64,000 nucleotides of DNA from Roseomonas sp. OT10. GTDB lineage: Bacteria > Pseudomonadota > Alphaproteobacteria > Acetobacterales > Acetobacteraceae. The position numbers were made by a program, and so were the translations under genes. The notes below the pieces were generated by a model. It was not told the origin of the DNA, did no database searches, and saw nothing but the letters and a program-made list of their open reading frames with translations. Location of the stretch: assembly GCF_020991085.1 (NCBI RefSeq), contig NZ_CP087719.1, forward strand, positions 1,446,001 to 1,510,000, in the 5' to 3' direction. Below are positions 34,992-42,948 of the stretch, piece after piece (position 1 is the stretch's first letter; each line of letters begins with the position of its first letter).

Positions 34992-36524
34992 CTACATCGT
35001 CGCCCCGATCACCCAGGGCGCAAACTCCGCCGCTCCAAAATCGAACGCCTCGCTCTTCGTCAGCTCCCCACTCGCCACCCGCAGCATGGTCCGGAAAATC
35101 CGCTCCCCCACCTGCTCTACCGTCTCTTCCCCGGTCAGGATGGTCCCGCAGTTCACGTCCATATCCTCCTCCATCCGGGCATACATCGCGGAATTCGTCG
35201 CCAGCTTCAGGCTCGGCGCCGGCTTCGCCCCGAACACGCTACCCCGCCCGGTGGTGAAGCACACCAGATTCGCCCCTCCCGCCACCTGCCCGGTGGCGGC
35301 CACGGGGTCGTAGCCGGGCGTGTCCATGAAGACGAAGCCTTTGGCCGTCACCGGCTCGGCATAGCGCACCACCTCCACCAGGTTGGTGCTCCCCGCCTTG
35401 GCCATGGCGCCCAGCGACTTCTCCAGGATGGTGGTCAGCCCGCCCGCCTTGTTCCCGGGCGAGGGGTTGGCGTTCATCTCCGCCCCCTCCCGCTCGCAAT
35501 AGGCTTCCCACCAGCGCATCAGCCCGACCAGCTTCTCCCCCACCTCGCGCGACACGGCGCGTCGGGTCAGCAGGTGCTCGGCGCCATAGGTCTCCGGCGT
35601 CTCGGAGAGGATCACCGTCCCCCCGTGCCGCACGAGGATATCGCTCGCGACGCCCAGCGCCGGGTTGGCGGTGATGCCGGAATACCCGTCCGACCCGCCG
35701 CATTGCAGGGCGACGCACAGCGCGCTCGCCGGCACCGTCTCCCGCATCACGGCGTTGGATTCCGCCAGCACCTCGCGCACGAAATCGATCCCCGCCGCGA
35801 CGGTCTTGCGCGCCCCGCCCATCTCCTGGATGTCCATCGAGCGCAGCCGGCCGGACAGCTTCTGCTCCCGCAGCATGTCGCCGATCTGGTTGACCTCGCA
35901 GCCCAGCCCGATGCCGATGACGTGCGAGAAATTGGCATGCCGCGCATAGCCGCCCAGCGTCCGCCGCAGCAGCTCCAGCGGCTCGCCCGCCGTCATCCCG
36001 CACCCCGTCTTGTGCGTCAGCGCGACGACGCCATCCACGTTGGGCCAGGCGGCCAGCGGGTCGTCGCCGGTCAGCGGGTTGCGGCGGAAGGCCATGGCGA
36101 TCAGCTCCGCCACATGGGCGGAGCAGTTCACGCTGGTGACGATGCCCAGGTAGTTGCGCGTGGCCACCCGCCCGTCCGGCCGGCGGATGCCCTGGAAGGT
36201 CGCGGGCTCCGGCACATAGGCGGTGGGGGAGGCATCCACCCCCCAGGCATAGTCCTTGGAGAAGTCGCCCATCACGCACTCCTCCACATGCACCCATTCC
36301 CCGGGGGGCAGGTCGCGCGTGGCGAAGCCGATGATCTGCCCGTACCGCCGGATCGCCTCGCCCTTCGCGATCGGCCGCACGGCGATCTTGTGCCCGGGCG
36401 GCACGCGGCGCAGCGTCGTCACCCCCGGCGCCACGCTCGTCCCCGGCGGGATGGCGATGCGGGCGATCACCACGCCGTCCTCGGGATGCAGGCGGATGAC
36501 GGGGGGCTGGGTGACGGCGTCCAT
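34992..36524 (-). CDS. UxaA/GarD family sugar-acid dehydratase
   Basis: Encodes 510 residues. The N-terminal SAF domain (about 10-90) contains VPPGHKIAVRPIAKGEAIRRYGQIIGFA. The catalytic part has GIVTSVNCSAHVAE, VALTHKTGCGM, VIGIGLGCEVNQIG, ALQCGGSDGYSGITANPALG, ANPSPGNKAGGLTTILEKSLG and FTTGRGSVFG, matching altronate/galactarate dehydratases. Galactarate dehydratase makes 5-dehydro-4-deoxyglucarate, the KdgD substrate, and kdgD with its regulator lies on the same strand further left. Altronate is the alternative substrate. Sequence alone does not decide. The intervening accessory DNA probably split an older operon. Confidence 0.82.
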   Translation of the reverse strand: MDAVTQPPVIRLHPEDGVVIARIAIPPGTSVAPGVTTLRRVPPGHKIAVRPIAKGEAIRRYGQIIGFATRDLPPGEWVHVEECVMGDFSKDYAWGVDASPTAYVPEPATFQGIRRPDGRVATRNYLGIVTSVNCSAHVAELIAMAFRRNPLTGDDPLAAWPNVDGVVALTHKTGCGMTAGEPLELLRRTLGGYARHANFSHVIGIGLGCEVNQIGDMLREQKLSGRLRSMDIQEMGGARKTVAAGIDFVREVLAESNAVMRETVPASALCVALQCGGSDGYSGITANPALGVASDILVRHGGTVILSETPETYGAEHLLTRRAVSREVGEKLVGLMRWWEAYCEREGAEMNANPSPGNKAGGLTTILEKSLGAMAKAGSTNLVEVVRYAEPVTAKGFVFMDTPGYDPVAATGQVAGGANLVCFTTGRGSVFGAKPAPSLKLATNSAMYARMEEDMDVNCGTILTGEETVEQVGERIFRTMLRVASGELTKSEAFDFGAAEFAPWVIGATM

Positions 36525-36733
36525 GGCGGCGGGGTTCCTCCGTTTGCCGCCACGCTAATCCGGTTCCGCCGCGCTGTCGCCGCCCCGCGGTCGCCCGCTA
36601 CCGCCCCGGTGTCTGGGTCGCGCCGGGGCGCCAAGGCTGCCAGGGCGCCGCCCGGCATCGGTCGCCCCGTCCCCTGCGCGGCGCGCGGCTCCGCGCCTCT
36701 TGCGCCGTCGCGGCGGCGGCCGCATACCGGCGG
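36525..36733. other. Divergent intergenic region before the TPP riboswitch
   Basis: It should hold the promoter for the minus-strand dehydratase and the plus-strand riboswitch transcript. The sequence is uniformly GC-rich and I could not pick out convincing promoter hexamers or an operator of the TTGT..ACAA type. Confidence 0.4.
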
Positions 36734-36828
36734 CATCATCGGGGGGAGCCCGTTCGCGGGCTGAGAGGCGGGATCGGCCCGCGACCCCTGGAACCTGATC
36801 CGGTTAGGACCGGCGAAGGGATCGGTGA
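36734..36828 (+). promoter_or_regulatory. TPP riboswitch (THI box)
   Basis: All conserved blocks are present in order: GGGGGGAGCCCG-TTCG-CGGGCTGAGA (P2/P3 with the CUGAGA pyrimidine-binding loop), a GGCGGGATCGGCCCGC stem, GACCCCTGGAACCTGATC, and CCGGTTAGGACCGGCGAAGG ending in GATCGG. This is a complete aptamer that binds thiamine pyrophosphate. It points rightward to the solute-binding protein gene and has a Shine-Dalgarno-masking hairpin downstream, consistent with translational control. Confidence 0.95.
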
Positions 36829-36940
36829 GTCCGCATGGCCAGCCCGCGCTGCCCCCACCCCCGCTCCGAGCGGTGCGACGCCTCCCGGCGCCGTGGCCGG
36901 CCGGCGCGGGCGTGCCGCGCGCCCGCTGGCCGGCGCCCAC

Positions 36941-36972
36941 CCTCCGCGCCGGTTGCCCCGGACGCGCGGAGG
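36941..36972 (+). promoter_or_regulatory. Shine-Dalgarno-sequestering hairpin (riboswitch expression platform)
   Basis: CCTCCGCGC (36941-36949) is perfectly complementary to GCGCGGAGG (36964-36972), which contains the ribosome binding site eight bases before the ATG at 36981. The loop is 14 bases. This is the usual off-state of TPP switches in Gram-negative bacteria and supports the assigned start. Confidence 0.65.
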
Positions 36973-36980
36973 CTTCCGGA

Positions 36981-38564
36981 ATGCTCCATCGCCGCACCCT
37001 GCTGACGGCCGCTGCCGCGGCGCCGCTGCTGGCGCGTCCCGCGCTGGCCCAGCCCGCCGTGGCGCCGGCCGCCCGCGCCCGGACGCTGCGCTTCGTGCCG
37101 CAGGCGGCGCTGACCGTGCTGGACCCGATCTTCCTCCAGGCAACGATCACCACGACGCACGGCTTCTGCGTCTTCGACACGCTCTACGCCACCGACACGA
37201 CGCTCGCCCTGCACCCGCAGATGGCCGAGGGGCACAGCGTCTCGGATGACGGCCTCACCTGGACCGTCCGCCTGCGCGAGGGGCTGAAGTTCCACGACGG
37301 CGAGCCGGTGCGCGCCACGGACTGCATCGCCTCGCTGGAGCGCTGGGCCTCGCGCGACCTGTTCGGCCAGATCCTGCGCAAGGTGGTGGGGGAGTGGCGC
37401 GCGACCGACGACCGGACCTTCACGGTGCGGCTGACGCGGCCCTTCCCGGCCTTCCTCTACGCGCTGGGCAAGCCCGCCTCGGTGCCCTGCTTCATCATGC
37501 CGGAGCGCCTCGCCCGCACCCCGGGCAACCAGCCGATCACCGAGATCACCGGCTCCGGCCCCTGGCGCTTCCTGGCCGACGAGTTCGTCTCCGGCAGCCG
37601 CGTCGCCTATGCGCGCAACGACGCCTACGTGCCGCGCGAGGAGCCGGCGAACGGCGCCTCCGGCGGCAAGCGGGTGCATTTCGACCGGCTGGAGTGGCAC
37701 ATCATCCCCGATGGCGCGACGGCGGCGGCGGCGCTGCGCACGGGCGAGGTGGACTGGGTGGAGTACCCGCTGCCCGACCTGGTTCCCCAGATGCAGCGCG
37801 ACCCACACCTGCGGACCCAGGTCTACGACCCGACCGGCTTCCTCGGCGTGCTGCGGCCCAACCACCTGCACCCGCCCTTCGACCGGGTGGAGGTGCGGCG
37901 CGCGCTGCGCGACATGGTCAGCCAGCCGGACCACATGGCCAGCGTGGCCCAGCCGAACGACTGGCAGGAATGCCACGCCATGTTCCCCTGTACCCTGGCC
38001 GGGGTGGAGAACCGCCCGGCCGCGCCGCGCGACCTCGACCGCGCCCGGGCGATCGTGAAGGAGGCCGGGCAGGCGGGGGCGAAGGTGGTGATCCTCAACC
38101 CCTCCGACTTCGCCGCCATCGCACCGCAGGGGCGGCTCGCCGCCGACCTGCTCACGCGCATGGGGCTCAACGTTGATCTGGTGGAGACGGACTGGGCGAC
38201 GGTGCTCCAGCGCCGCACCAACCGCGACACGGTGGAGAAGGGGGGCTGGAGCCTGCTGCCCACCAACTTCCCCGCCGGCTCGGTCGCGAATCCGGCGGTG
38301 AACTACGGCGTGCGCGGCGACGGCGCCTCCGCCTGGTTCGGCTGGCCCACCGACCCGGTGGCGGAGGCGGCGATCCAGGACTGGCTCTACGCGCCCGATG
38401 CCGCCGCCCAGGCCGTTGCCTTCCGCGCGGTGCAGCAGGCGGCCTGGGACAGCGTGCCCTTCATCCCCACGGGGCTGTTCGTGTTGCAGACGGGCTTCCG
38501 CGCCGACCTCTCCGGCGTGCTCCAGGGGCCGAACCCCTATCTGTGGAATGTGAAGCGGGCCTGA
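36981..38564 (+). CDS. ABC transporter solute-binding protein, family 5 (DppA-like), under a TPP riboswitch
   Basis: ATG at 36981 behind GGAGG gives 527 residues. The export signal is HRRTLLTAAAAAPLLARP, cut near PALAQP. It may be Tat-dependent because of the Arg pair. The body matches SBP_bac_5: TLDPIF-like entry (VLDPIFLQATITTTHGFCVF), MAEGHSVSDDGLTWTVRLRE, GLKFHDGEPVRATDCIASLERW, GSGPWRF and the C-terminal VPFIPTGLF. Members bind oligopeptides, nickel or small organics. Regulation by TPP suggests thiamine, a thiamine precursor or a salvage product as ligand. No permease or ATPase genes adjoin it, so it would have to share another transporter or act with the kinase gene that follows without a gap. 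Confidence 0.85.
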   Translation: MLHRRTLLTAAAAAPLLARPALAQPAVAPAARARTLRFVPQAALTVLDPIFLQATITTTHGFCVFDTLYATDTTLALHPQMAEGHSVSDDGLTWTVRLREGLKFHDGEPVRATDCIASLERWASRDLFGQILRKVVGEWRATDDRTFTVRLTRPFPAFLYALGKPASVPCFIMPERLARTPGNQPITEITGSGPWRFLADEFVSGSRVAYARNDAYVPREEPANGASGGKRVHFDRLEWHIIPDGATAAAALRTGEVDWVEYPLPDLVPQMQRDPHLRTQVYDPTGFLGVLRPNHLHPPFDRVEVRRALRDMVSQPDHMASVAQPNDWQECHAMFPCTLAGVENRPAAPRDLDRARAIVKEAGQAGAKVVILNPSDFAAIAPQGRLAADLLTRMGLNVDLVETDWATVLQRRTNRDTVEKGGWSLLPTNFPAGSVANPAVNYGVRGDGASAWFGWPTDPVAEAAIQDWLYAPDAAAQAVAFRAVQQAAWDSVPFIPTGLFVLQTGFRADLSGVLQGPNPYLWNVKRA

Positions 38565-41162
38565 GTGGCCGAGGCGCCCGGCGCCCTTGTCTCCCCCGCG
38601 GGGACGGGGCAAAGCCGCGGGGTGGCCTCGTCCCGTCGTCCCGCCGCGCCTGACCCGGATGCGCCGCCCGGCACCCCGGGCGGGGCGGCACCCGCCTGCG
38701 AGCCGACCTGGGACGAGCCGACCCGCCTCGCCACCCTGCGCAGCTACGGCATCCTCGACACGCCGCCAGAGCCCGGCTTCGACGAGCTGACGGCCCTGGC
38801 CGGGCGCCTTTGCCACGCCCCGATCGCCGTCGTCACGCTGGTGGACGAGGTGCGGCAGTGGTTCAAGTCGGAAATCGGCCTGGGCGTGCGCGAGACGGAA
38901 CGGGGCGTCTCCATCTGCGCCCATGCGATGCTGCAGCGGGAGCTCTTCGTGGTGCCGGACACCACGCGCGATCCGCGCTTCGCCGGCAACCCGCTGGTCA
39001 CCGACGCGCCGCACCTGCGCTTCTACGCCGGCGCGCCCCTCCATTCCGCGGACGGCCTGCCGCTCGGCAGCCTGTGCGTGCTGGACTACGTGCCGCGGCC
39101 GGATGGCCTGGCGCCGGATCAGGCCTCCGCCCTGCTCGCCCTGGCGCGCCAGGTGATGAACCAGCTCGAGCTGCGGCGGGCCCTGGCCCAGCGTGACGCG
39201 GCGCTGGCCGCGCGGCATGAGGTGGAGGAGCGGATGGAGCTCGCCCTCGATGCCGCCGACACCGTCGGAACCTATGAGATCGACCTGCCGGCCGGCCGCC
39301 TGCGCGCCGATGCGCGCTTCGCCCGCCTCTACGGCCTCACCGTCGCCGAGGCCGCCTCCGGCGTGCCGCTGGAGCGGGCGGCGGCAGCCATGCTGCCGGA
39401 GGACCGCGAGCGCGTGCTGGCCAGCCTGCGGACCGCCGTCGCCGGCTACGACACCACCATCTCCCACGAGTACCGGCTGCACTCGCGCGAGGGCGGGCCG
39501 CGCTGGGTCGCCACCCGCGGCCGCTTCCAGCGCGACGGCTCCGGCCAGGCCATCCGGCTGACCGGCGTCATCCTGGACGTCACCGAGCGCAAGCGGGTGG
39601 AGCAGGTGCTGCACGGGCTGCGCACCGGGCTGGAACGCACCGTGGCCGAGCGCACGGCCGAGCTGGCGCGGGAGCGGGCGCAGCTCGACGCGGTGCTGAC
39701 GCACCTGCCGCTGGGCGTCCTCATCCTGGATGCCCCGGACGGGACGCTGCGCTCGGCCAACGCCATGGCGCGCACCATCCTGGGCTCGTCGGGGCCGTAT
39801 CTCTTCCAGGGCGCGATCCACCCCGATGGCCGACCCTATGCGCGGGAGGAGTATCCGGGCGCGAAGGTGCTGCGCAGCGGCCAGGCGACGGGGCCGGAGG
39901 ACATGCAGTACCGCCACCGCAACGGCGAGATTGCCTGGCTATCCATCCGCGCCGCGCCGGTCCGCGACGAGCTGGGCCAGCCGGTCGCGGTGGTGGTGCT
40001 GATCGACGACATCACGCGCCAGCGCCAGACGGAGGAGGCGCTGCGCCAGTCGCAGAAGATGGAGGCGGTGGGCCAGCTCACCGGCGGCATCGCGCACGAC
40101 TTCAACAACCTGCTGACCGGCATCGTCGGCAGCCTGGAGCTGCTGCGCAACCGCATCGCCGGCGGCCGCCCGGAGGGGCTGGAGCGCTACATCGGGGCGG
40201 CCATCGCCTCCTCCCACCGCGCGGCGGCGCTGACCCATCGCCTGCTGGCCTTCGCCCGCCGGCAGCCGCTCGACCCCCGGCCGGTGGACGTGAACCGGCT
40301 GGTCGCCTCGATGGAGGATCTGCTCCGCCGCAGCCTGGGCGAGGCCATCCAGCTCGAGATCCGCGCCTGGCCGGGACTGTGGTCCACGCTTTGCGACGCG
40401 AACCAGCTGGAGAACACCCTGCTCAACTTGGTCATCAACGCCCGCGACGCGATGCCGGGCGGCGGGCGCGTGGTGATCGAGACCCGCAACGATCCCGCGG
40501 GGCCGGCGGCGGAGGCGGACGGCGTGCTGCTGCGCGTGGTCGACAACGGGACGGGCATGACCCCCGAGGTGATGCGCCGCGCCTTCGATCCCTTCTTCAC
40601 CACCAAGCCCATCGGCCAGGGCACCGGGCTGGGGCTGTCGATGATCTACGGCTTCGTGCGCCAGTCCGGCGGGCAGGTCGGCATCGAGAGCCGGGTGGGG
40701 CAGGGCACCGCCCTTTCCATCCGCCTGCCACGGCACAGCGGCGCCGCGGAGGCGGAGCGGCTCTCCGCCGCCTCCCTCGTCGCACCGGACCCGGGCGCCG
40801 GGGAGACGGTGCTGGTGGTGGAGGACGAGGACACCGTCCGGCAGGTCGTCATCGAGGTGCTGCGGGAGCTCGGCTACCGCGCGCTGGAGGCGCCGGACGG
40901 CCCGCATGGCCTCGCCCTGATGCAGTCGGTCGGGCGGATCGACCTGCTCGTCACCGATGTCGGCCTGCCGGGCGGGATGAACGGCCGGCAGCTGGCGGAG
41001 GCGGCGCGGGCCCTTCGGCCGGAGCTGAAGGTGCTGTTCATCACCGGCTATGCCGATGATGCCTTCGGCCCGGAAGGGCTGGCCCCGGGCATGCAGATGC
41101 TCACCAAGCCCTTCACCCTGGACGCGCTGGCGGCCCGGTTGCGGGAGATGGTGTGCGGCTGA
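38565..41162 (+). CDS. Hybrid sensor histidine kinase/response regulator (GAF-PAS-PAS-HisKA-HATPase-REC)
   Basis: GTG immediately after the preceding stop gives 865 residues. A disordered N terminus (1-45) is followed by a GAF domain (about 50-205), two PAS segments (about 220-340 and 370-480) linked by a coiled region, and HisKA with the phosphoacceptor His near 510 (LTGGIAHDFNNLLTG). A HATPase follows with NLVINARDAMPGGG and GTGLGLSMIYGF, then a C-terminal receiver with Asp near 798 (VTDVGLPGG). No membrane segment is visible, so it senses a cytoplasmic cue. The zero spacing suggests co-expression with the TPP-regulated binding protein. No separate regulator gene is next to it. Confidence 0.9.
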   Translation: MAEAPGALVSPAGTGQSRGVASSRRPAAPDPDAPPGTPGGAAPACEPTWDEPTRLATLRSYGILDTPPEPGFDELTALAGRLCHAPIAVVTLVDEVRQWFKSEIGLGVRETERGVSICAHAMLQRELFVVPDTTRDPRFAGNPLVTDAPHLRFYAGAPLHSADGLPLGSLCVLDYVPRPDGLAPDQASALLALARQVMNQLELRRALAQRDAALAARHEVEERMELALDAADTVGTYEIDLPAGRLRADARFARLYGLTVAEAASGVPLERAAAAMLPEDRERVLASLRTAVAGYDTTISHEYRLHSREGGPRWVATRGRFQRDGSGQAIRLTGVILDVTERKRVEQVLHGLRTGLERTVAERTAELARERAQLDAVLTHLPLGVLILDAPDGTLRSANAMARTILGSSGPYLFQGAIHPDGRPYAREEYPGAKVLRSGQATGPEDMQYRHRNGEIAWLSIRAAPVRDELGQPVAVVVLIDDITRQRQTEEALRQSQKMEAVGQLTGGIAHDFNNLLTGIVGSLELLRNRIAGGRPEGLERYIGAAIASSHRAAALTHRLLAFARRQPLDPRPVDVNRLVASMEDLLRRSLGEAIQLEIRAWPGLWSTLCDANQLENTLLNLVINARDAMPGGGRVVIETRNDPAGPAAEADGVLLRVVDNGTGMTPEVMRRAFDPFFTTKPIGQGTGLGLSMIYGFVRQSGGQVGIESRVGQGTALSIRLPRHSGAAEAERLSAASLVAPDPGAGETVLVVEDEDTVRQVVIEVLRELGYRALEAPDGPHGLALMQSVGRIDLLVTDVGLPGGMNGRQLAEAARALRPELKVLFITGYADDAFGPEGLAPGMQMLTKPFTLDALAARLREMVCG

Positions 41163-41217
41163 GCACGCGCCGCGCCGGCAGGGTCCGCCCCGCCCGGGGG
41201 CCGGCCGGGGCGCCGGT

Positions 41218-41907
41218 TCAGGCGCGGCCGGCCGTGCCGACCAGCAGCAGCGGGTCCACCCTCAGCTTGGCCAGGGCCCGGCGCCACTTCGCGTCGTTCT
41301 CCTCCTCCTCGAACAGGAGGGCTTCGTCGGGCGAGACGTTGAGCCAGGCATTGCCATGGATCTCGTGCTCCAGCTGCCCGGGGCCCCAGCCGGCATAGCC
41401 CAGGGCCAGCAGCCCGCGCCGGGGTCCGCCGCCGGTCGCGATCGCCTTCAGGATGTCCACGCTGGCGGTCAGCGCCAGGGAGGGATCGACCGTCAGGCTG
41501 CCCTCGCTGGACCAGTCGGAGGTATGCAGCACGAAGCCGCGCCCGCCCTCCACCGGGCCGCCCGCATGCAGCGCGATCCGCCGCGCCGGCGGCACCGGCG
41601 CCACGTCGAGCTGCTTGAGCAGGTCGTCGAAGGAGAGGTTCTCGATCGGCTTGTTCAGCACGATTCCCATCGCCCCGTCGGGCGAATGCGCGCAGACGCA
41701 GATCACGCTGCGGGCGAAGCGAGGGTCCTGCATCGACGGCATGGCGATCAGGATCTGCCCGGCGAGGTAGCCGCCCTGGTCCGTCGCGCCGATCGTGGAG
41801 GTCGGCCGCCGCCCGCGCGTGCCGCCACGGCGGGAGGGTCGCCGGTGATCGGAATCCTTCTCCTCCGGCAGGGAGGGATCGGGGTCGTCTTGCGGTCGCC
41901 GAGCCAT
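41218..41907 (-). CDS. YqgE/AlgH family protein (UPF0301)
   Basis: Encodes 229 residues from ATG at 41907 (MARRPQDDPDPS). After a basic, disordered 50-residue N terminus come the family blocks GGYLAGQILIAMPSMQDPRFARSVI, GAMGIVLNKPI, HAGGPVEGGRGFVLH and LALGYAGWGPGQLEHEI. The molecular role of UPF0301 is unsettled. The name AlgH comes from an effect on alginate in Pseudomonas. It is convergent with the histidine kinase gene and divergent from the peroxiredoxin gene. Confidence 0.9.
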   Translation of the reverse strand: MARRPQDDPDPSLPEEKDSDHRRPSRRGGTRGRRPTSTIGATDQGGYLAGQILIAMPSMQDPRFARSVICVCAHSPDGAMGIVLNKPIENLSFDDLLKQLDVAPVPPARRIALHAGGPVEGGRGFVLHTSDWSSEGSLTVDPSLALTASVDILKAIATGGGPRRGLLALGYAGWGPGQLEHEIHGNAWLNVSPDEALLFEEEENDAKWRRALAKLRVDPLLLVGTAGRA

Positions 41908-42104
41908 GGTCCCCCGAATGTGGCGGCCTCGCACGCGCCTCGCAAGCACCGCCCGCATGCCTTTGCTGCGGACGCGAAAAGTGAGGCGCCGTCACGTCCC
42001 GCAACATTGACACGGCCCGGCCGCGGGCTGAGATGCGCGGAGAGGCCCGGCCGGCACCGTTCCGCCGGAGCCCGCCGTGCCGCCCATGCCCGAGGAGCTT
42101 CGCC

Positions 42105-42587
42105 TTGACGATCCAGCCCGGAGACCGCTTCCCCGCGGTCAAGATCATGCAGGCCACCGCCGAGGGCCCGCGCGAGGTGGACACGGGGACCCTCTTCGCC
42201 AGCGGCACCTCCGTCCTCTTCGGCGTTCCCGGGGCCTTCACCCCCACCTGCTCCGCCCGGCACCTGCCCGGCTATGTGGAGAAGGCGGCGGAGCTGAGGG
42301 CGAAAGGCGTGGACCGGGTCGCCTGCGTCGCCGTGAACGACGCCTTCGTGATGGCGGCCTGGGGCAAGGACCAGGGCATCACCGACCAGGTGGCGATGCT
42401 GGCCGACGGGTCCGGCGCGCTCACCAAGGCCCTGGGGCTGGAGCTGGACCTGACCGCGCGCGGCCTCGGCGTGCGCTCGCAGCGCTTCGCCATGGTCATC
42501 AAGGACGGCGTCGTCGCCCGTATCGCCGTGGAGGCGCCGGGCGCCTTCGAGGTCAGCGGCGTCGACGCCGTCCTGGCCTCGCTGTAA
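42105..42587 (+). CDS. Peroxiredoxin, Prx5 type
   Basis: I chose TTG at 42105, after GAGGAG, because it gives the standard N terminus (LTIQPGDRFPAVKI). A start at 42033 adds a Pro/Arg-rich stretch foreign to the family. The 160-residue protein has the peroxidatic Cys49 in VPGAFTPTCSARHLPGY and a second Cys74 in VACVAVNDAFVM, as in atypical 2-Cys/1-Cys Prx5 enzymes. It reduces hydrogen peroxide and organic hydroperoxides using glutaredoxin or thioredoxin. A small plus-strand gene follows 10 bases later. Confidence 0.9.
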   Translation: MTIQPGDRFPAVKIMQATAEGPREVDTGTLFASGTSVLFGVPGAFTPTCSARHLPGYVEKAAELRAKGVDRVACVAVNDAFVMAAWGKDQGITDQVAMLADGSGALTKALGLELDLTARGLGVRSQRFAMVIKDGVVARIAVEAPGAFEVSGVDAVLASL

Positions 42588-42597
42588 GGGCCCGCGC

Positions 42598-42930
42598 GTG
42601 AAGCGCCGCGCCGGCCTGCCCCGGCCGAACATCCCGCTGATGTCCATGCCCAACCCGCTGACGGAGGCGACGCGCTGGGGCCTCTTCGCCTGGCAGACCG
42701 GGCTGGTCTTCACCATGCGCAGCGCACAGCTGATGACCCGGCCGGGCACCGCCGCGGCGACGCTGGCCGACATGGCGATGGAGAAGCAGCTCGCCTTCAC
42801 CCAGGGCTTCGTCGATGCCGGGCAGGCGGCGCTGCGCGGCGAGCACATCCAGGCCGTGACCGAGGCCGCAGTGGCCCCGGCGCGCAAGCGCGTGGCCGCC
42901 AATGCGCGGGCGCTGCGGCGGGGCAAGTAG
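42598..42930 (+). CDS. Small hypothetical, phasin-like protein
   Basis: GTG at 42598 gives 110 residues. The middle and C-terminal parts are amphipathic helix (LADMAMEKQLAFTQGFVDAGQAAL, AVTEAAVAPARKRVAANARAL), reminiscent of short phasin-like proteins that coat polyester granules, but the match is by character and not by motif. There is no signal peptide. It is probably co-transcribed with the peroxiredoxin. Confidence 0.55.
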   Translation: MKRRAGLPRPNIPLMSMPNPLTEATRWGLFAWQTGLVFTMRSAQLMTRPGTAAATLADMAMEKQLAFTQGFVDAGQAALRGEHIQAVTEAAVAPARKRVAANARALRRGK

Positions 42931-42948
42931 CCCCGCCGCGCGTCGCCC

